Positions 25,496-34,911 of a DNA stretch of 64,000 bases are shown here, one piece after another (the stretch's first letter is position 1; each line of letters begins with the position of its first letter). The translations under genes and the position numbers were made by a program. The stretch comes from Portibacter lacus (GTDB taxonomy: Bacteria > Bacteroidota > Bacteroidia > Chitinophagales > Saprospiraceae): the NCBI RefSeq assembly GCF_021533215.1, contig NZ_JAJNKA010000001.1:1-64000 (forward strand), written 5' to 3'. The notes under the pieces are model-generated. The model saw only the letters and a list, made by a program, of their open reading frames with translations. It made no database searches and was not told where the DNA came from.

Positions 25496-26366
25496 TCGAT
25501 ATTTTCATTTTCAAATCTTCTAATGGTCTATTGGCAGAGTCAACTTGCACTTTCGATATTTCATCTATGACTTCAAGTCCTTCTATAACCTGACCGAATA
25601 CGGTGTAGAGGTTGTCTAAAAATGGAGTTCCACCTAGCTCTGCATATTTTTTCTTATGATATTCATTGAAAGTCAGTCCGTATTGGCTTCCTACATTAGC
25701 TAACTCTATGCTAGAATATGGTTTTCCTTCTACGATATAGAATTGAGACCCAGAAGATTCTTTATTAGGATTTATTCCATCAGGTTTTCTCGCTGCTGCC
25801 AAAGCTCCTTTATAGTGCAATTCTCTAATCTCGTTCTTTAATGTATAACCAGGATCACCTAATCCTAACTGTTGGCCAGGAGCTGCATTTCTTGAATCTG
25901 GATCACCACCTTGAATCATGAAATTATCCATTACTCTATGGAAAAGAAGGCCATCATAGAATCCTTCATTGACTAATTTTATAAAGTTATCTCTATGAGC
26001 AGGAGTTGTATTAGACAATTCCGCAATCATAGTTCCCATCGGAGTTTCGATTTTAACCTTTTGTCTAGGAGGTTCTGGAATTTCAATATACTGTGTATCT
26101 CTAGCGCTTTCAGTCCCTTTTCTTGCCTCTAGAATAACCATAACCTGACCAAATGCTTTAAAGGTATGAATAGGATGATCTACGGTACTCGTTTCTCCAT
26201 CACCAAAATACCAGACATAAGAGTCTCCATTGGCAGAGGTGTTAGTAAAGCTAATCTCTGTTGGATTCTCTGGTCCATTCGCATACCCAGCTACAAAACT
26301 TGGTTGAGGTTTAGTACAAGAAAAAAGTACTATAACCAATACCACTAAATATAAAATCTTATTCAT
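25482..26366 (-). CDS. PKD-domain cyclophilin lipoprotein (copy 1)
   Basis: The 294-residue paralogue of the next gene has the same architecture: lipobox ending at C17 (IVLFSC), PKD domain at about 25-97 (YVWYFGDGETSTVDHP) and cyclophilin domain at about 105-294 (FHRVMDNFMIQGGDP, GSQFYIVEG). The PKD motif reads YVWYFGDG rather than YxWDFGDG. The two copies have clearly diverged from each other, so the duplication is not recent. It directly abuts the stop of the upstream small gene (no gap). I infer that both assist folding of periplasmic or outer-membrane clients, with the PKD domain giving client or cell-wall contact. Confidence 0.9.
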   Translation of the reverse strand: MNKILYLVVLVIVLFSCTKPQPSFVAGYANGPENPTEISFTNTSANGDSYVWYFGDGETSTVDHPIHTFKAFGQVMVILEARKGTESARDTQYIEIPEPPRQKVKIETPMGTMIAELSNTTPAHRDNFIKLVNEGFYDGLLFHRVMDNFMIQGGDPDSRNAAPGQQLGLGDPGYTLKNEIRELHYKGALAAARKPDGINPNKESSGSQFYIVEGKPYSSIELANVGSQYGLTFNEYHKKKYAELGGTPFLDNLYTVFGQVIEGLEVIDEISKVQVDSANRPLEDLKMKISIVNE

Positions 26367-26750
26367 TTATGTTTCTAATTTTTCTAAATCAAATCCACCA
26401 TTCTCCAGATTTAATTCTTTGAAGTAGTCGATGATGCACTCTTTTAATAATATTTCCTGGTTCTCGACACCATCTTTATCAATTCCTATACGTTGCTGAT
26501 AATGTGGCCATGCATCTTCATCTCTACCGATAAATTCATAGATACCTTTTCTTGATAGCAATGAACAGACAGCTATATGTAATATATCTACCTTTTCTTC
26601 TTTAGTGAACTCAGTCTGGACTTTTCCCAATTCTTGTACACCAATCAAAAATAATATGCTTTGCAAATCTGGCAGAATAGGCTTGTTAAAAGCATTCTTT
26701 ACGATATGCCTTACCTTTAGCCACTCAAAATCTAGTTCCCAAATTTCCAT
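26367..26750 (-). CDS. Conserved hypothetical protein heading the cyclophilin operon
   Basis: The 127-residue soluble protein has no signal peptide or membrane segment and is probably alpha-helical. It has a hydrophobic N-terminal half (LPDLQSILFLIGVQELGK) and an aromatic, charged middle (DEDAWPHYQQRIGIDKDG). I do not recognise the family. It is the first gene of the operon with two PKD-cyclophilins and ppgK, has a well-formed promoter 20 nt upstream and abuts the next gene without a gap, so it is a real gene. The context gives no firm function. Confidence 0.75.
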   Translation of the reverse strand: MEIWELDFEWLKVRHIVKNAFNKPILPDLQSILFLIGVQELGKVQTEFTKEEKVDILHIAVCSLLSRKGIYEFIGRDEDAWPHYQQRIGIDKDGVENQEILLKECIIDYFKELNLENGGFDLEKLET

Positions 26751-26770
26751 AATTTTTTCAAAATTGTGTG

Positions 26771-26802
26771 CAAATATAACACAGCTATTCCTCTCTCACA
26801 AA
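26771..26802 (-). promoter_or_regulatory. Bacteroidota promoter of the PKD-cyclophilin/ppgK operon
   Basis: On the minus strand TTTG (26802-26799), a 20-nt spacer and TATATTTG (26778-26771) match the TTTG/TAnnTTTG consensus, 20 nt before the ATG at 26750. The -33 element lies inside the end of the permease gene, so the operon can be transcribed apart from the upstream genes. Confidence 0.75.
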
Positions 26803-28002
26803 TGACTTGATAGATTTAGCCCTAATTGAAGCAGGAATAGATGCCATAAAACCAATAATTAATACCGTCAATATGACAATTATGGTATCATTTAACCTCA
26901 TTTCTATTGGATAAGCATCTATTATAAATCCTTCTGGAATACTAATGATCCCAAAATTAATCTGCAAAAGATAAAAAATAAATGACATACTTAAGCCTAT
27001 TATAATGCCGAATGCACAAATTAATAAGCCCTCTAACATGAATAACCATTGGATATTTGCAGATGTAAAGCCCATAGAACGTAGAATAGAGATATCTTTT
27101 CGCTTATCTAAGACGATCATCCATAAACAGCCTACAAGGTTAAATGCTATTAATATAAATGCAAATCCAGCTAATGAGTAACTCACCCATTTCTCAATAT
27201 TCATTAACTTTAGAAAAGCCTCATCTTGTTCAAATCTGTTTTTAATCACAAAACGTTCAGACATTAATTTATCAATCTCTGATCTCACATTAGATTCTTT
27301 AACCAATGGGTCTAATTTGATTTCATACGCTCCGATGGTTCCTTCTTCTTCTCTTAACTTTTGTACGAATTCTAGATTTGTAATGATATTCTCATAATCT
27401 TGCTCTGTCTGAACTGAAAAAGTAGCAGCAGGATACATGACCAGTGAATTATAATTCTTCGCAAATGGACTGGAAGTTTTTAGCCTTGGGATATGAACCA
27501 TGATAGGTGTATATCCATCATCAACGTCAATACCTAATTTACTAGCAATCCCTACACCCGCAACGCCATAGCTCTTGTCGTCAGATTCTAGTACAAAAGC
27601 ACCTCTTCTAAGTGTAGAATCGATATCAGTTACCTTACTGAAATTTTGGTCTACTCCTTTAATAATGCCTACTTCTTGCGGATCGTCATATTGAAAAAGG
27701 ACAATTTCTTCTATTGTCTTAGAAATCAGCTCAACACCTTCGATGGCCATTAACTGATTATACAATTCGGGGTCGTCGTCGAAAGCCTTACCCGTTTTCG
27801 GGGTAATGATTAAATCGGGATTGTAAGAGTTGAAAAGACCAGATATCAGACCTTCGAAACCATTAAACACGGAAAGAATCAAGATTAAAGCTGCAGTTCC
27901 AATGGCAACTCCAGATACCGAAATCCAACTAATGATGTTGATCGCATTGGTCGATTTCTTTCCGAAGAGATACCTGCGAGCGATATCTAGTGATAGCTTC
28001 AT
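26785..28002 (-). CDS. LolC/LolE-like ABC transporter permease (FtsX family)
   Basis: The 405-residue protein has four membrane segments (about 22-50, 279-304, 325-350 and 372-396) and a large periplasmic domain between the first and second. This is the MacB/FtsX layout used in lipoprotein-releasing LolCDE permeases. The N-terminus (DIARRYLFGKKSTNAINIISWIS) is typical of the LolC/E branch. No ATPase partner lies nearby, so the LolD-type subunit must be encoded elsewhere. It starts 3 bp after the NagZ fusion gene, probably in the same transcript. Lipoprotein release is the favoured role; another FtsX-type substrate is possible. Confidence 0.85.
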   Translation of the reverse strand: MKLSLDIARRYLFGKKSTNAINIISWISVSGVAIGTAALILILSVFNGFEGLISGLFNSYNPDLIITPKTGKAFDDDPELYNQLMAIEGVELISKTIEEIVLFQYDDPQEVGIIKGVDQNFSKVTDIDSTLRRGAFVLESDDKSYGVAGVGIASKLGIDVDDGYTPIMVHIPRLKTSSPFAKNYNSLVMYPAATFSVQTEQDYENIITNLEFVQKLREEEGTIGAYEIKLDPLVKESNVRSEIDKLMSERFVIKNRFEQDEAFLKLMNIEKWVSYSLAGFAFILIAFNLVGCLWMIVLDKRKDISILRSMGFTSANIQWLFMLEGLLICAFGIIIGLSMSFIFYLLQINFGIISIPEGFIIDAYPIEMRLNDTIIVILTVLIIGFMASIPASIRAKSIKSFVREE

Positions 28003-28005
28003 GAA

Positions 28006-30930
28006 TTAATTATTAATATCCTCCTTATCGGGAACGCCCATCGCATTGTACACTAACGTATGTATTCGTTCTCTGTAATTACCACGAATATACTTTTTAT
28101 TATTCATAGAAGGATAAGTCCGATTCGCTAGCATTACAAATACTAAGTTGTAATCAGGATCTACATATGCAAATGTACCTGTGAATCCAGTGTGTCCGTA
28201 GGTTCGGCTTGAAGTTTTCTCTGAAACATTCAGGTTAGCACTTGCGCTAAGATCTCGCATATCGAAACCGATTGCTCGTCGAGATGACCGAGGATATCTG
28301 GTTGTAAATAATTTAATGGTTTCTGGCTTAAGGAACTGGGTGTCTCCGTAATATCCTCCATTTAGAAGCATTTGCATAATAACACCTAATTCATATGCAT
28401 TGGAAAATAAACCAGCATGTCCTGAAACGCCTCCGAGCATTGCGCTTCCCATATCATGGACGTGACCTTGAACTTTCTGAATTCGAAAATAGGTATCATT
28501 TTCTGTTGGCACGATCTCGTCTTTAGGAAACTTACTTAATGGATTAAACAAGGTTCTTTCTAAACCTAATGGCTTATAGAATTCATCTTCTAGATATTTG
28601 TCAAATGGTTTTTTCGCAGTATTCGCAACTGCTTGTGATAAGAGATAGAACCCAAGATCACTATATCTATAGTTCGTATTACTTCGCATTTTAGAAACAT
28701 AAATCTGTGTCCATATTGAATCTACAAAGTCATCACGAATAAATAATCGGTCTGCAACAGCTAAGTGGTGATCGTTATCCTTGTCAGATCGATAGTACTG
28801 AGAAAGCGGCTTTGGATATCGATCTTTAGAAACCGTTTGTTTGTAGAATGGAATCCATCCAGCAAGTCCTGCATGATGAGCCATGATATCTACAATTTTC
28901 AGATCTTTTTTATCCGTTGTGTCTAGTTGAGTGATATACTTGCTAAGCTTACTACCGACATTCATCTGACCTGATTCATTCATCTTCATAACGGCTATCG
29001 TTGTTGCCGCAATTTTAGTAATAGATGCTAGATCATATAAATCCGTGTTTTTTACTTTCATTTTTTGTTCATAGGTATGATAGCCGAAAGATTTATTATA
29101 GACTACCTTTCCATCTTTTGCGATAAAAATCTGACAACCTGGGGCCGCCTTTTCAGCGATCATTTCTTTAACAATTTTTTCAATTCGTTTAAGCGTATCA
29201 CTTGAAATGCCCACTTTTTCAGGAATAGAATATCCAAGACTCAGCGAAGCTCTTTTTTCTACACCATCTCTAAATTTAAATGACTTTCCAGCTGAAACGG
29301 GCAATTTCCCGCTAATGTGCATACCTCCCAATATGGCTTTAGCACTCGCGACTTGAGTCATTTTGTCATCCGTATAAGAGACCATGACCGTTTTAAAATT
29401 GTCAAAGAATTTCAGCGCATAAGGACTTCCAAACAAGTTGATAACCGTTTTGGATTCTTTACTTACAGCATTGATTAATTTAACGGCATTGATGTGCAAT
29501 CCGAATTTCTTACTTGCATATTTATTCATGTCGAAAACACCGATCACTACATAGTCATAATCCTTCAGCATATTCGCCATCTGGGCAATCTTAGCTTCTG
29601 GGAAATTAGCAGGTAGGTTAAATGCATCAACTTTATTGAACTCAGATAGTGTTTTCTGGAAAGTTGTCGTAGAATTAGATCCGATACTTAAGCTTGCAAC
29701 CTTAGTTCCTGGTTTTATATTGATCGGAAGAATATTATCTTTATCTCTAGCTAGTGTAATCGAGTGCTCTATTAACTTTCTTTTCAGCGCAATACCTCCG
29801 CTATTGTTAATGTCTTTGTCTAAGTTATTCATTACCACTCTTGGACTGATAGACAACCCATGATTGTACTTTGCAACCAATATTCTTTTTACACTTTGAT
29901 CTAATCTAATAGTTGTAATCTTTCCTTCAGCTACATAATCCTTTAGTGTTTTAACGGCCTTAGGAAGGTCTGGCGGCAGAAGCAAGATGTCATTTCCAGC
30001 AAGAATTGCTTTCGCTTCCATTTCCCCAGGAGGAAAGTTTTTCCGAACTCCTTGCATTTCTAGTCCATCAGTAAAGATTAGTCCTTGGAAATTAAAGCTA
30101 TCTCTTAGTAATCCTGTTGTCGTTTTATAAGATAGTGAAGATGGCATGTTTGGTGCCGCATCTAATGTAGGTACATGAAGATGTGCAACCATTACACTTT
30201 CTATTCCTTCTTTAATAAGAACCTTGAAGGGCATCATTTCGATACTATCTAATCGGTTATAATCATGGGGTATAATTGGTAAGTCATGATGAGAATCGGT
30301 ATTGGTATCTCCGTGTCCTGGAAAGTGTTTAGCGCAAGCCATTAATCCATTATCTTGCATACCTTTCATGTAGGCATATGATTTAGAAGCAACATTCTCT
30401 GGATTTTCTCCAAACGAGCGATCATTAATTACTGGATTTTCAGGGTTGTTGTTCACATCAGCCACCGGAGCAAAATTGACATGAATCCCTATTCTTTTAA
30501 ATTCATTAGCTACTTCTGCACCTAATTCATAGATCAAACTATTATCTTGAATCGCTCCCAGCGCTAGTTGCTTAGGATAGCTGATGCTTGATTTCGGAAA
30601 CCTCATTCCTAATCCCCATTCTCCATCGATAGCGATTAGTAAAGGAATATTAGCTATTTTCTGATAGTTATTAGTAAGTTCAGCTTGTTTCGTTGGTGTA
30701 CCTTGAAAAAAACAAAGTCCTCCTACTTTGTAATTTTTAATGTAATTTTCAACCTGCGCAACATGGTCTGGACCTAAGTCTGAATGTGCTCGAATCATGA
30801 AAAGTTGACCTATTTTTTCATCTAAGGTCATGGTTTCCATTGTCTCCATTGCCCACCTTTCAGCAGGTGTAATCTGAGCAAGCAGATTTGAGGTTAGTAA
30901 AATGAGTAAAAAAGTAATCGTTTTTGGCAT
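28006..30930 (-). CDS. Bifunctional beta-N-acetylhexosaminidase (GH3)/serine beta-lactamase-like hydrolase
   Basis: The 974-residue exported protein fuses two enzymes. A signal peptide ends near LLAQ (19). Residues about 25-360 form a GH3 NagZ-type domain with KHFPGHGDT (201-209), H214 and the likely nucleophile D288 (FTDGLEM). Residues about 390-560 look like the GH3 C-terminal alpha/beta domain. Residues about 575-960 form a class C beta-lactamase/penicillin-binding-type domain with S635-x-x-K638, Y755-S-D757 and H911-T-G913. It likely cleaves GlcNAc from peptidoglycan fragments, while the serine hydrolase acts on peptide or ester bonds. This fusion recurs in Bacteroidota. The YSD in place of YxN or YSN is tolerated in related esterases. 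Confidence 0.92.
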   Translation of the reverse strand: MPKTITFLLILLTSNLLAQITPAERWAMETMETMTLDEKIGQLFMIRAHSDLGPDHVAQVENYIKNYKVGGLCFFQGTPTKQAELTNNYQKIANIPLLIAIDGEWGLGMRFPKSSISYPKQLALGAIQDNSLIYELGAEVANEFKRIGIHVNFAPVADVNNNPENPVINDRSFGENPENVASKSYAYMKGMQDNGLMACAKHFPGHGDTNTDSHHDLPIIPHDYNRLDSIEMMPFKVLIKEGIESVMVAHLHVPTLDAAPNMPSSLSYKTTTGLLRDSFNFQGLIFTDGLEMQGVRKNFPPGEMEAKAILAGNDILLLPPDLPKAVKTLKDYVAEGKITTIRLDQSVKRILVAKYNHGLSISPRVVMNNLDKDINNSGGIALKRKLIEHSITLARDKDNILPINIKPGTKVASLSIGSNSTTTFQKTLSEFNKVDAFNLPANFPEAKIAQMANMLKDYDYVVIGVFDMNKYASKKFGLHINAVKLINAVSKESKTVINLFGSPYALKFFDNFKTVMVSYTDDKMTQVASAKAILGGMHISGKLPVSAGKSFKFRDGVEKRASLSLGYSIPEKVGISSDTLKRIEKIVKEMIAEKAAPGCQIFIAKDGKVVYNKSFGYHTYEQKMKVKNTDLYDLASITKIAATTIAVMKMNESGQMNVGSKLSKYITQLDTTDKKDLKIVDIMAHHAGLAGWIPFYKQTVSKDRYPKPLSQYYRSDKDNDHHLAVADRLFIRDDFVDSIWTQIYVSKMRSNTNYRYSDLGFYLLSQAVANTAKKPFDKYLEDEFYKPLGLERTLFNPLSKFPKDEIVPTENDTYFRIQKVQGHVHDMGSAMLGGVSGHAGLFSNAYELGVIMQMLLNGGYYGDTQFLKPETIKLFTTRYPRSSRRAIGFDMRDLSASANLNVSEKTSSRTYGHTGFTGTFAYVDPDYNLVFVMLANRTYPSMNNKKYIRGNYRERIHTLVYNAMGVPDKEDINN

Positions 30931-30983
30931 ATTAGTTAAAAGTCTTTAATTTTCTGATGTTGTAATCAAACAATCAGTTAGTG

Positions 30984-32882
30984 TTATCTATTACCTAGGC
31001 TCTGAGCTTTTCTTGCTGCAATAGCAGCTTCTTCAGTATTCCCGGTTAATTCATAGGCTTTCGCTAAGTTAACGAAGATGTCAGCATTATTAGGTTGTAG
31101 TTCTGCACATTTTTTAAAATATTTTAAAGCATTTTGATGATTTCCCATGATTCCATAACAAGTTCCTAGTAATCTATTGGTCTCGTAATCGTTTGGTTGG
31201 AGTTGTAATGCTTGTTCTAAATATTGGGCAGAAGTCGAAAGATCATTCTTCTTTTCACCGTAGTATCTTCCAGCAGATCGAAGCGCTAAGAACTTATTAG
31301 ATATTGCTTCAGTATATTGCGGATCTACAGCGAGGCTGGTATTATACATTTGTAATGCTTCTTCATATTTGTCTTGATAGAAGTATAAGTTTCCTTTAAG
31401 CAAGTAGGCGTTCACATAGTTGGGGTGGGCGGCAATCGCATTTGCTAAGTGGGTATGTCCTTTGTTGATTAATGCATCTCTTTCAGGACTTTCTGGTAAG
31501 TTTTTCACATAATCTCCTATCACTCCACCTGCCGCATTATTTACTTTTGCACTATTTTTTGAGGTCAATGCATCTGTGGTGAATAGCGTGTAATTATCCT
31601 TCCAGACGAGGTTCCTTTTTACCGTCATTATAGAATACACTGCTACAAGTACAGCGAGGGCTAAAAATCCAATTTTGGGTTTGCTTTTAAAAAGGAGTAA
31701 GGATACAAGCCCTGCAAATGCAAAGGAAGGCATAAAGATAAACCGTTCGGACATGTGTGTGCCAATCGGGAATACGATATTAGAAACTATACTAATCGTG
31801 ATTAAATAATAGGCTGTAAAAAAGGCCCAAGTTTTCTTCTTTAGAATACCATAAATGCTAGCAATAAATAATCCAATATAACTGATTAGTCCAGCTAGTG
31901 CCATCGGGTTGCTGAACGTTTTTAAACTAATGTGATTAGGATAGTAATCATGTGTCAGTGGCCATGGAAATACCATTAAAGAAATATATTTCCATAAGGT
32001 GTAGCAGATTGTAGAAAACTTTTCAATACTTGTAAATGGCGTATACTGACCATTTACAATTTTGAGATAGGGGTTATTCATGAATTCTCCTGAAGGCACA
32101 GCTCCTAAGTCTAGACCTATGACAGAAGTTCTGATGATCATGAAAATTATCGCAGAAACTAGAAACGGAAGCACGGCTTGGATTGGCTTTTTGTAAAATA
32201 CATATGCAATTAAAGGAGCGACTGCCACGAATGTAATTGCATTTTCTTTCGAAAGTAACCCCACAAAAAAGACGAGGCCACTGAATAGGTAATCTTTAAA
32301 AGTTAGGTTTTGAAACTGTTTTCGAGCCAATATGTAGACTGCAGAAATGCTTCCGAGCATGGCCATGATTTCATCTCGACCCTTAATATTAGCGACTGCT
32401 TCCGTGTGGATCGGATGCGCTAAGAAAATAGCAGCGAGTCCTAATGCGAGATATTGAGCGGTTTCTTTTTGGAATTTTTGTTGGAAAAGTAGTTGAGCAG
32501 TAAGGAATATGAGAATACTTAGAAAAGCGTAAAGTAGTATATTAATCAAATGGTGAATGAAAGGGCTGGTGCCGAAAATGGCTCTTTCTATCGCAAACAT
32601 TCCAAGAGTGAAGGGTCGGTAACGTCCACCAGATACAAGCTTGTCTTTTCCTGATTCTCCAAAAAAACCATGAAAAGTATCTTTGGTAAATATATCTGCT
32701 AAACCACCAAAGCCTTTCTGGGTGAACTCATTATCTGTAATAACGATGGCATCGTCCAGTGCAAAATCATGACCTAAAGTATTCGCATATAAGATAAAAC
32801 CTAATATGCCAAGACCAATAATGATCCACTTGTCTGTAAGAAGGAAGCTTTTATTTTTTGCTTTTTTTGCCAATGTGTTCAA
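30984..32882 (-). CDS. TMTC-like membrane protein with TPR repeats
   Basis: The 632-residue protein has about ten membrane segments in residues 20-430 and at least four TPR repeats in about 470-632 (for example ALQMYNTSLAVDPQ, ALKYFKKCAELQPN, NLAKAYELTGNTEEAA). The N-terminal region NTLGHDFALDDAIVITDN with RYRPFTL resembles GT-C glycosyltransferases of the TMTC/DUF1736 kind, where the acidic DD in the first loop is catalytic. I infer a polyprenyl-sugar-dependent glycosyltransferase acting outside the membrane on proteins. The start is a TTG at 32882; no ATG fits before the first membrane segment. Confidence 0.8.
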   Translation of the reverse strand: MNTLAKKAKNKSFLLTDKWIIIGLGILGFILYANTLGHDFALDDAIVITDNEFTQKGFGGLADIFTKDTFHGFFGESGKDKLVSGGRYRPFTLGMFAIERAIFGTSPFIHHLINILLYAFLSILIFLTAQLLFQQKFQKETAQYLALGLAAIFLAHPIHTEAVANIKGRDEIMAMLGSISAVYILARKQFQNLTFKDYLFSGLVFFVGLLSKENAITFVAVAPLIAYVFYKKPIQAVLPFLVSAIIFMIIRTSVIGLDLGAVPSGEFMNNPYLKIVNGQYTPFTSIEKFSTICYTLWKYISLMVFPWPLTHDYYPNHISLKTFSNPMALAGLISYIGLFIASIYGILKKKTWAFFTAYYLITISIVSNIVFPIGTHMSERFIFMPSFAFAGLVSLLLFKSKPKIGFLALAVLVAVYSIMTVKRNLVWKDNYTLFTTDALTSKNSAKVNNAAGGVIGDYVKNLPESPERDALINKGHTHLANAIAAHPNYVNAYLLKGNLYFYQDKYEEALQMYNTSLAVDPQYTEAISNKFLALRSAGRYYGEKKNDLSTSAQYLEQALQLQPNDYETNRLLGTCYGIMGNHQNALKYFKKCAELQPNNADIFVNLAKAYELTGNTEEAAIAARKAQSLGNR

Positions 32883-33189
32883 ATTAGCTCACAAATTATG
32901 AATTTTTATAATATGTTACGTCCTTTTAAGCAGTTCTTTGCTTATTTTTTTACCAAGCAATGTGCTATTTCGCTCGTTTTATCTATATGATCAGCAAAAT
33001 GAGATGGTAACAATATAGATAGAACATGAAAACATCCTTTTGTTCGTAGCAAAAATCGAATGCGCTTATGAAGTATTTATCGACGTCTTAGAATTGTTAA
33101 AGCAAAAATGAAAATAACAAATTATAAGTTTTCCTATTTAAGTTGAAATAAAATTTACTTACCTTCCTACTTCATAAAATACCAACCAA
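32883..33189. other. Divergent spacer
   Basis: About 307 bp between the divergent TMTC-like gene and the amidohydrolase operon. It must hold both promoters, but I see no exact TTG/TAnnTTTG pair and no other supported element. Confidence 0.45.
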
Positions 33190-34899
33190 ATGAAGTACAA
33201 GTTTTGGGTTTTTATAGCCCTCATGTTTTCTACATTTTCGATTGGAGCGCAAGATGTAGACATTAAACTCTCTAGCACTTATGCTATCCAGAATGCTCAT
33301 ATCATTCAGAAGCCAGGCAAATCAATCGAAAAAGGGACATTAATTATTAAAGATGGAGTCATCATAGATGTAGGAACTAATGTTTCTATTCCTGCAGATG
33401 CCATTCTTGTTAAAGGTGATTCCATGTACGTTTATCCAGGATTTATTGACGCTTATAATAACATTGGCGAAAAAAAGAAAGAGGAGAAGAAAAACGAAGA
33501 AAAAATTGAAAATCCAGGTAATCCACCAAATGACAGAGCCGGAATTACACCAGAAAGAAGCCTATCTGAAGTGTTCGACGGCGGAGATAAGTCCATTGCA
33601 GAATGGAGAGAAGCAGGTTTTACAGCCAGTCTGAGTGCACCAAGTGACGGGATGTTACCAGGGAAGGCTTCCATTATCATTCACTCAGGTCACGATGCAA
33701 GTTCATCGATACTGAAAGAAAACATGGGAACCATCGGGACATTCCAAAGTGCTAACCGAATTTATCCAGCCACGATTATTGGCGTTATGGCGAAGTATCG
33801 CGATTTGTTTAGGCAGACAAGCTATGCGATGAAGCATGAATCGGCGTATAAAGCAAATCCTATAGGAATGGCAAGACCAGCTTATAATAAAAGCTTGATG
33901 GCGTTAATTCCAGTAGTTGATAAGTCTCAATACCTATATATGGAAGCGGAGAAATTAAAAGATATTTCTCACGCACTTACATTACAGAAAGATCTAGGCT
34001 TTAATATTGCACTTGTTAATGTAAAACAAGGAGGTCAGTATATCGACGTTATTAAAAGCCAAAAAATGCCGCTTGTTCTCAGTTTGGACATTCCAGAATC
34101 AAAGGATAAGAAAGACAAGGAAAAAGATGGTGACAAAAAAGAGAAAGGAGAGAAAGAGAAGGATAAGAAAGATGAAGACAAAGAGAAAAAAGAGTTAGAT
34201 CCTGAAGTGGAAGCCATGAAGGTGAGAAGAGATAAAGCGATTATGGAATACCAATCGCAAGCTGCTCTTTTTGCTAAGAATGGAATCGAATTCGGTTTTT
34301 CAGGGAAAGACATCAAAGGAAAAGACGTAAAGAAAAACGTTAAAATCATGATGGAGCAGGGAATCACAGAAGATCAGATTTTGACTTCACTAACATTGAC
34401 TCCTGCTAAAATGCTAGGCGTTTCGAATGTGCTGGGAAGTCTAGAAAAAGGTAAAATCGCTAATCTGTTTATTGCAACAGCACCTTATTTCGATGAAGAT
34501 TCTAAGATCAAGTATGTCTTCGTAGAAGGGGAGCAATTCGAATATGAAGTGAAGAAAAAGAAGGCGAAGCAAGAAGGGAAAGAAGGCACGATTACAGGTC
34601 TTTATGCTTGTACAATCGATGTTCCTGGTGATCAAAGAAACATTACGATAAGTATAGCGAAGTCGGATGATAGTTATACTTTAATTATTGAGAATGAAGG
34701 TGATGAAAAAGAAATTGATGATTTTACTATTGATGGAAATAGAGTATCCTTCCCGATGGAGATTAATGAAGATGGGTTCACAATGAAATTAAAATATGAT
34801 TTCACTATTGATGCCGGAGAAATAGATGGAAGTGTTATAGCCGGTGAATTTGGCTCGTTTCCTTTAAAAGGTGAAAGAACAGGAGATCCTAAACTTTAA
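33190..34899 (+). CDS. Secreted amidohydrolase-fold protein lacking the HxH metal site
   Basis: The 569-residue protein has a signal peptide (LMFSTFSIGAQ) and the amidohydrolase beta-sandwich plus TIM-barrel outline (IKDGVIIDVGTNVSIP, YVYPGFIDAYNN, then GSLEKGKIANLFI). At the position of the metal-binding HxH it reads AYNN, followed at once by a Lys/Glu-rich insert (92-107). A second highly charged insert lies at about 303-330. The last about 105 residues form an extra beta-rich domain (TGLYACTIDVPGD). I therefore expect no hydrolase activity of the canonical type and infer a structural or regulatory partner of the two proteins encoded next. It starts the operon; 12 bp separate it from the second gene. 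Confidence 0.85.
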   Translation: MKYKFWVFIALMFSTFSIGAQDVDIKLSSTYAIQNAHIIQKPGKSIEKGTLIIKDGVIIDVGTNVSIPADAILVKGDSMYVYPGFIDAYNNIGEKKKEEKKNEEKIENPGNPPNDRAGITPERSLSEVFDGGDKSIAEWREAGFTASLSAPSDGMLPGKASIIIHSGHDASSSILKENMGTIGTFQSANRIYPATIIGVMAKYRDLFRQTSYAMKHESAYKANPIGMARPAYNKSLMALIPVVDKSQYLYMEAEKLKDISHALTLQKDLGFNIALVNVKQGGQYIDVIKSQKMPLVLSLDIPESKDKKDKEKDGDKKEKGEKEKDKKDEDKEKKELDPEVEAMKVRRDKAIMEYQSQAALFAKNGIEFGFSGKDIKGKDVKKNVKIMMEQGITEDQILTSLTLTPAKMLGVSNVLGSLEKGKIANLFIATAPYFDEDSKIKYVFVEGEQFEYEVKKKKAKQEGKEGTITGLYACTIDVPGDQRNITISIAKSDDSYTLIIENEGDEKEIDDFTIDGNRVSFPMEINEDGFTMKLKYDFTIDAGEIDGSVIAGEFGSFPLKGERTGDPKL

Positions 34900-34911
34900 A
34901 ACGAAAGAAAA

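Noticed and set aside
32883-33189. A clear divergent promoter pair
   Set aside because: No exact TAnnTTTG box with a TTG at the right distance was found on either strand.
33453-33680. A minus-strand frame in the first amidohydrolase gene
   Set aside because: Its Phe/Ser-rich composition is the antisense of the Lys/Glu-rich insert.
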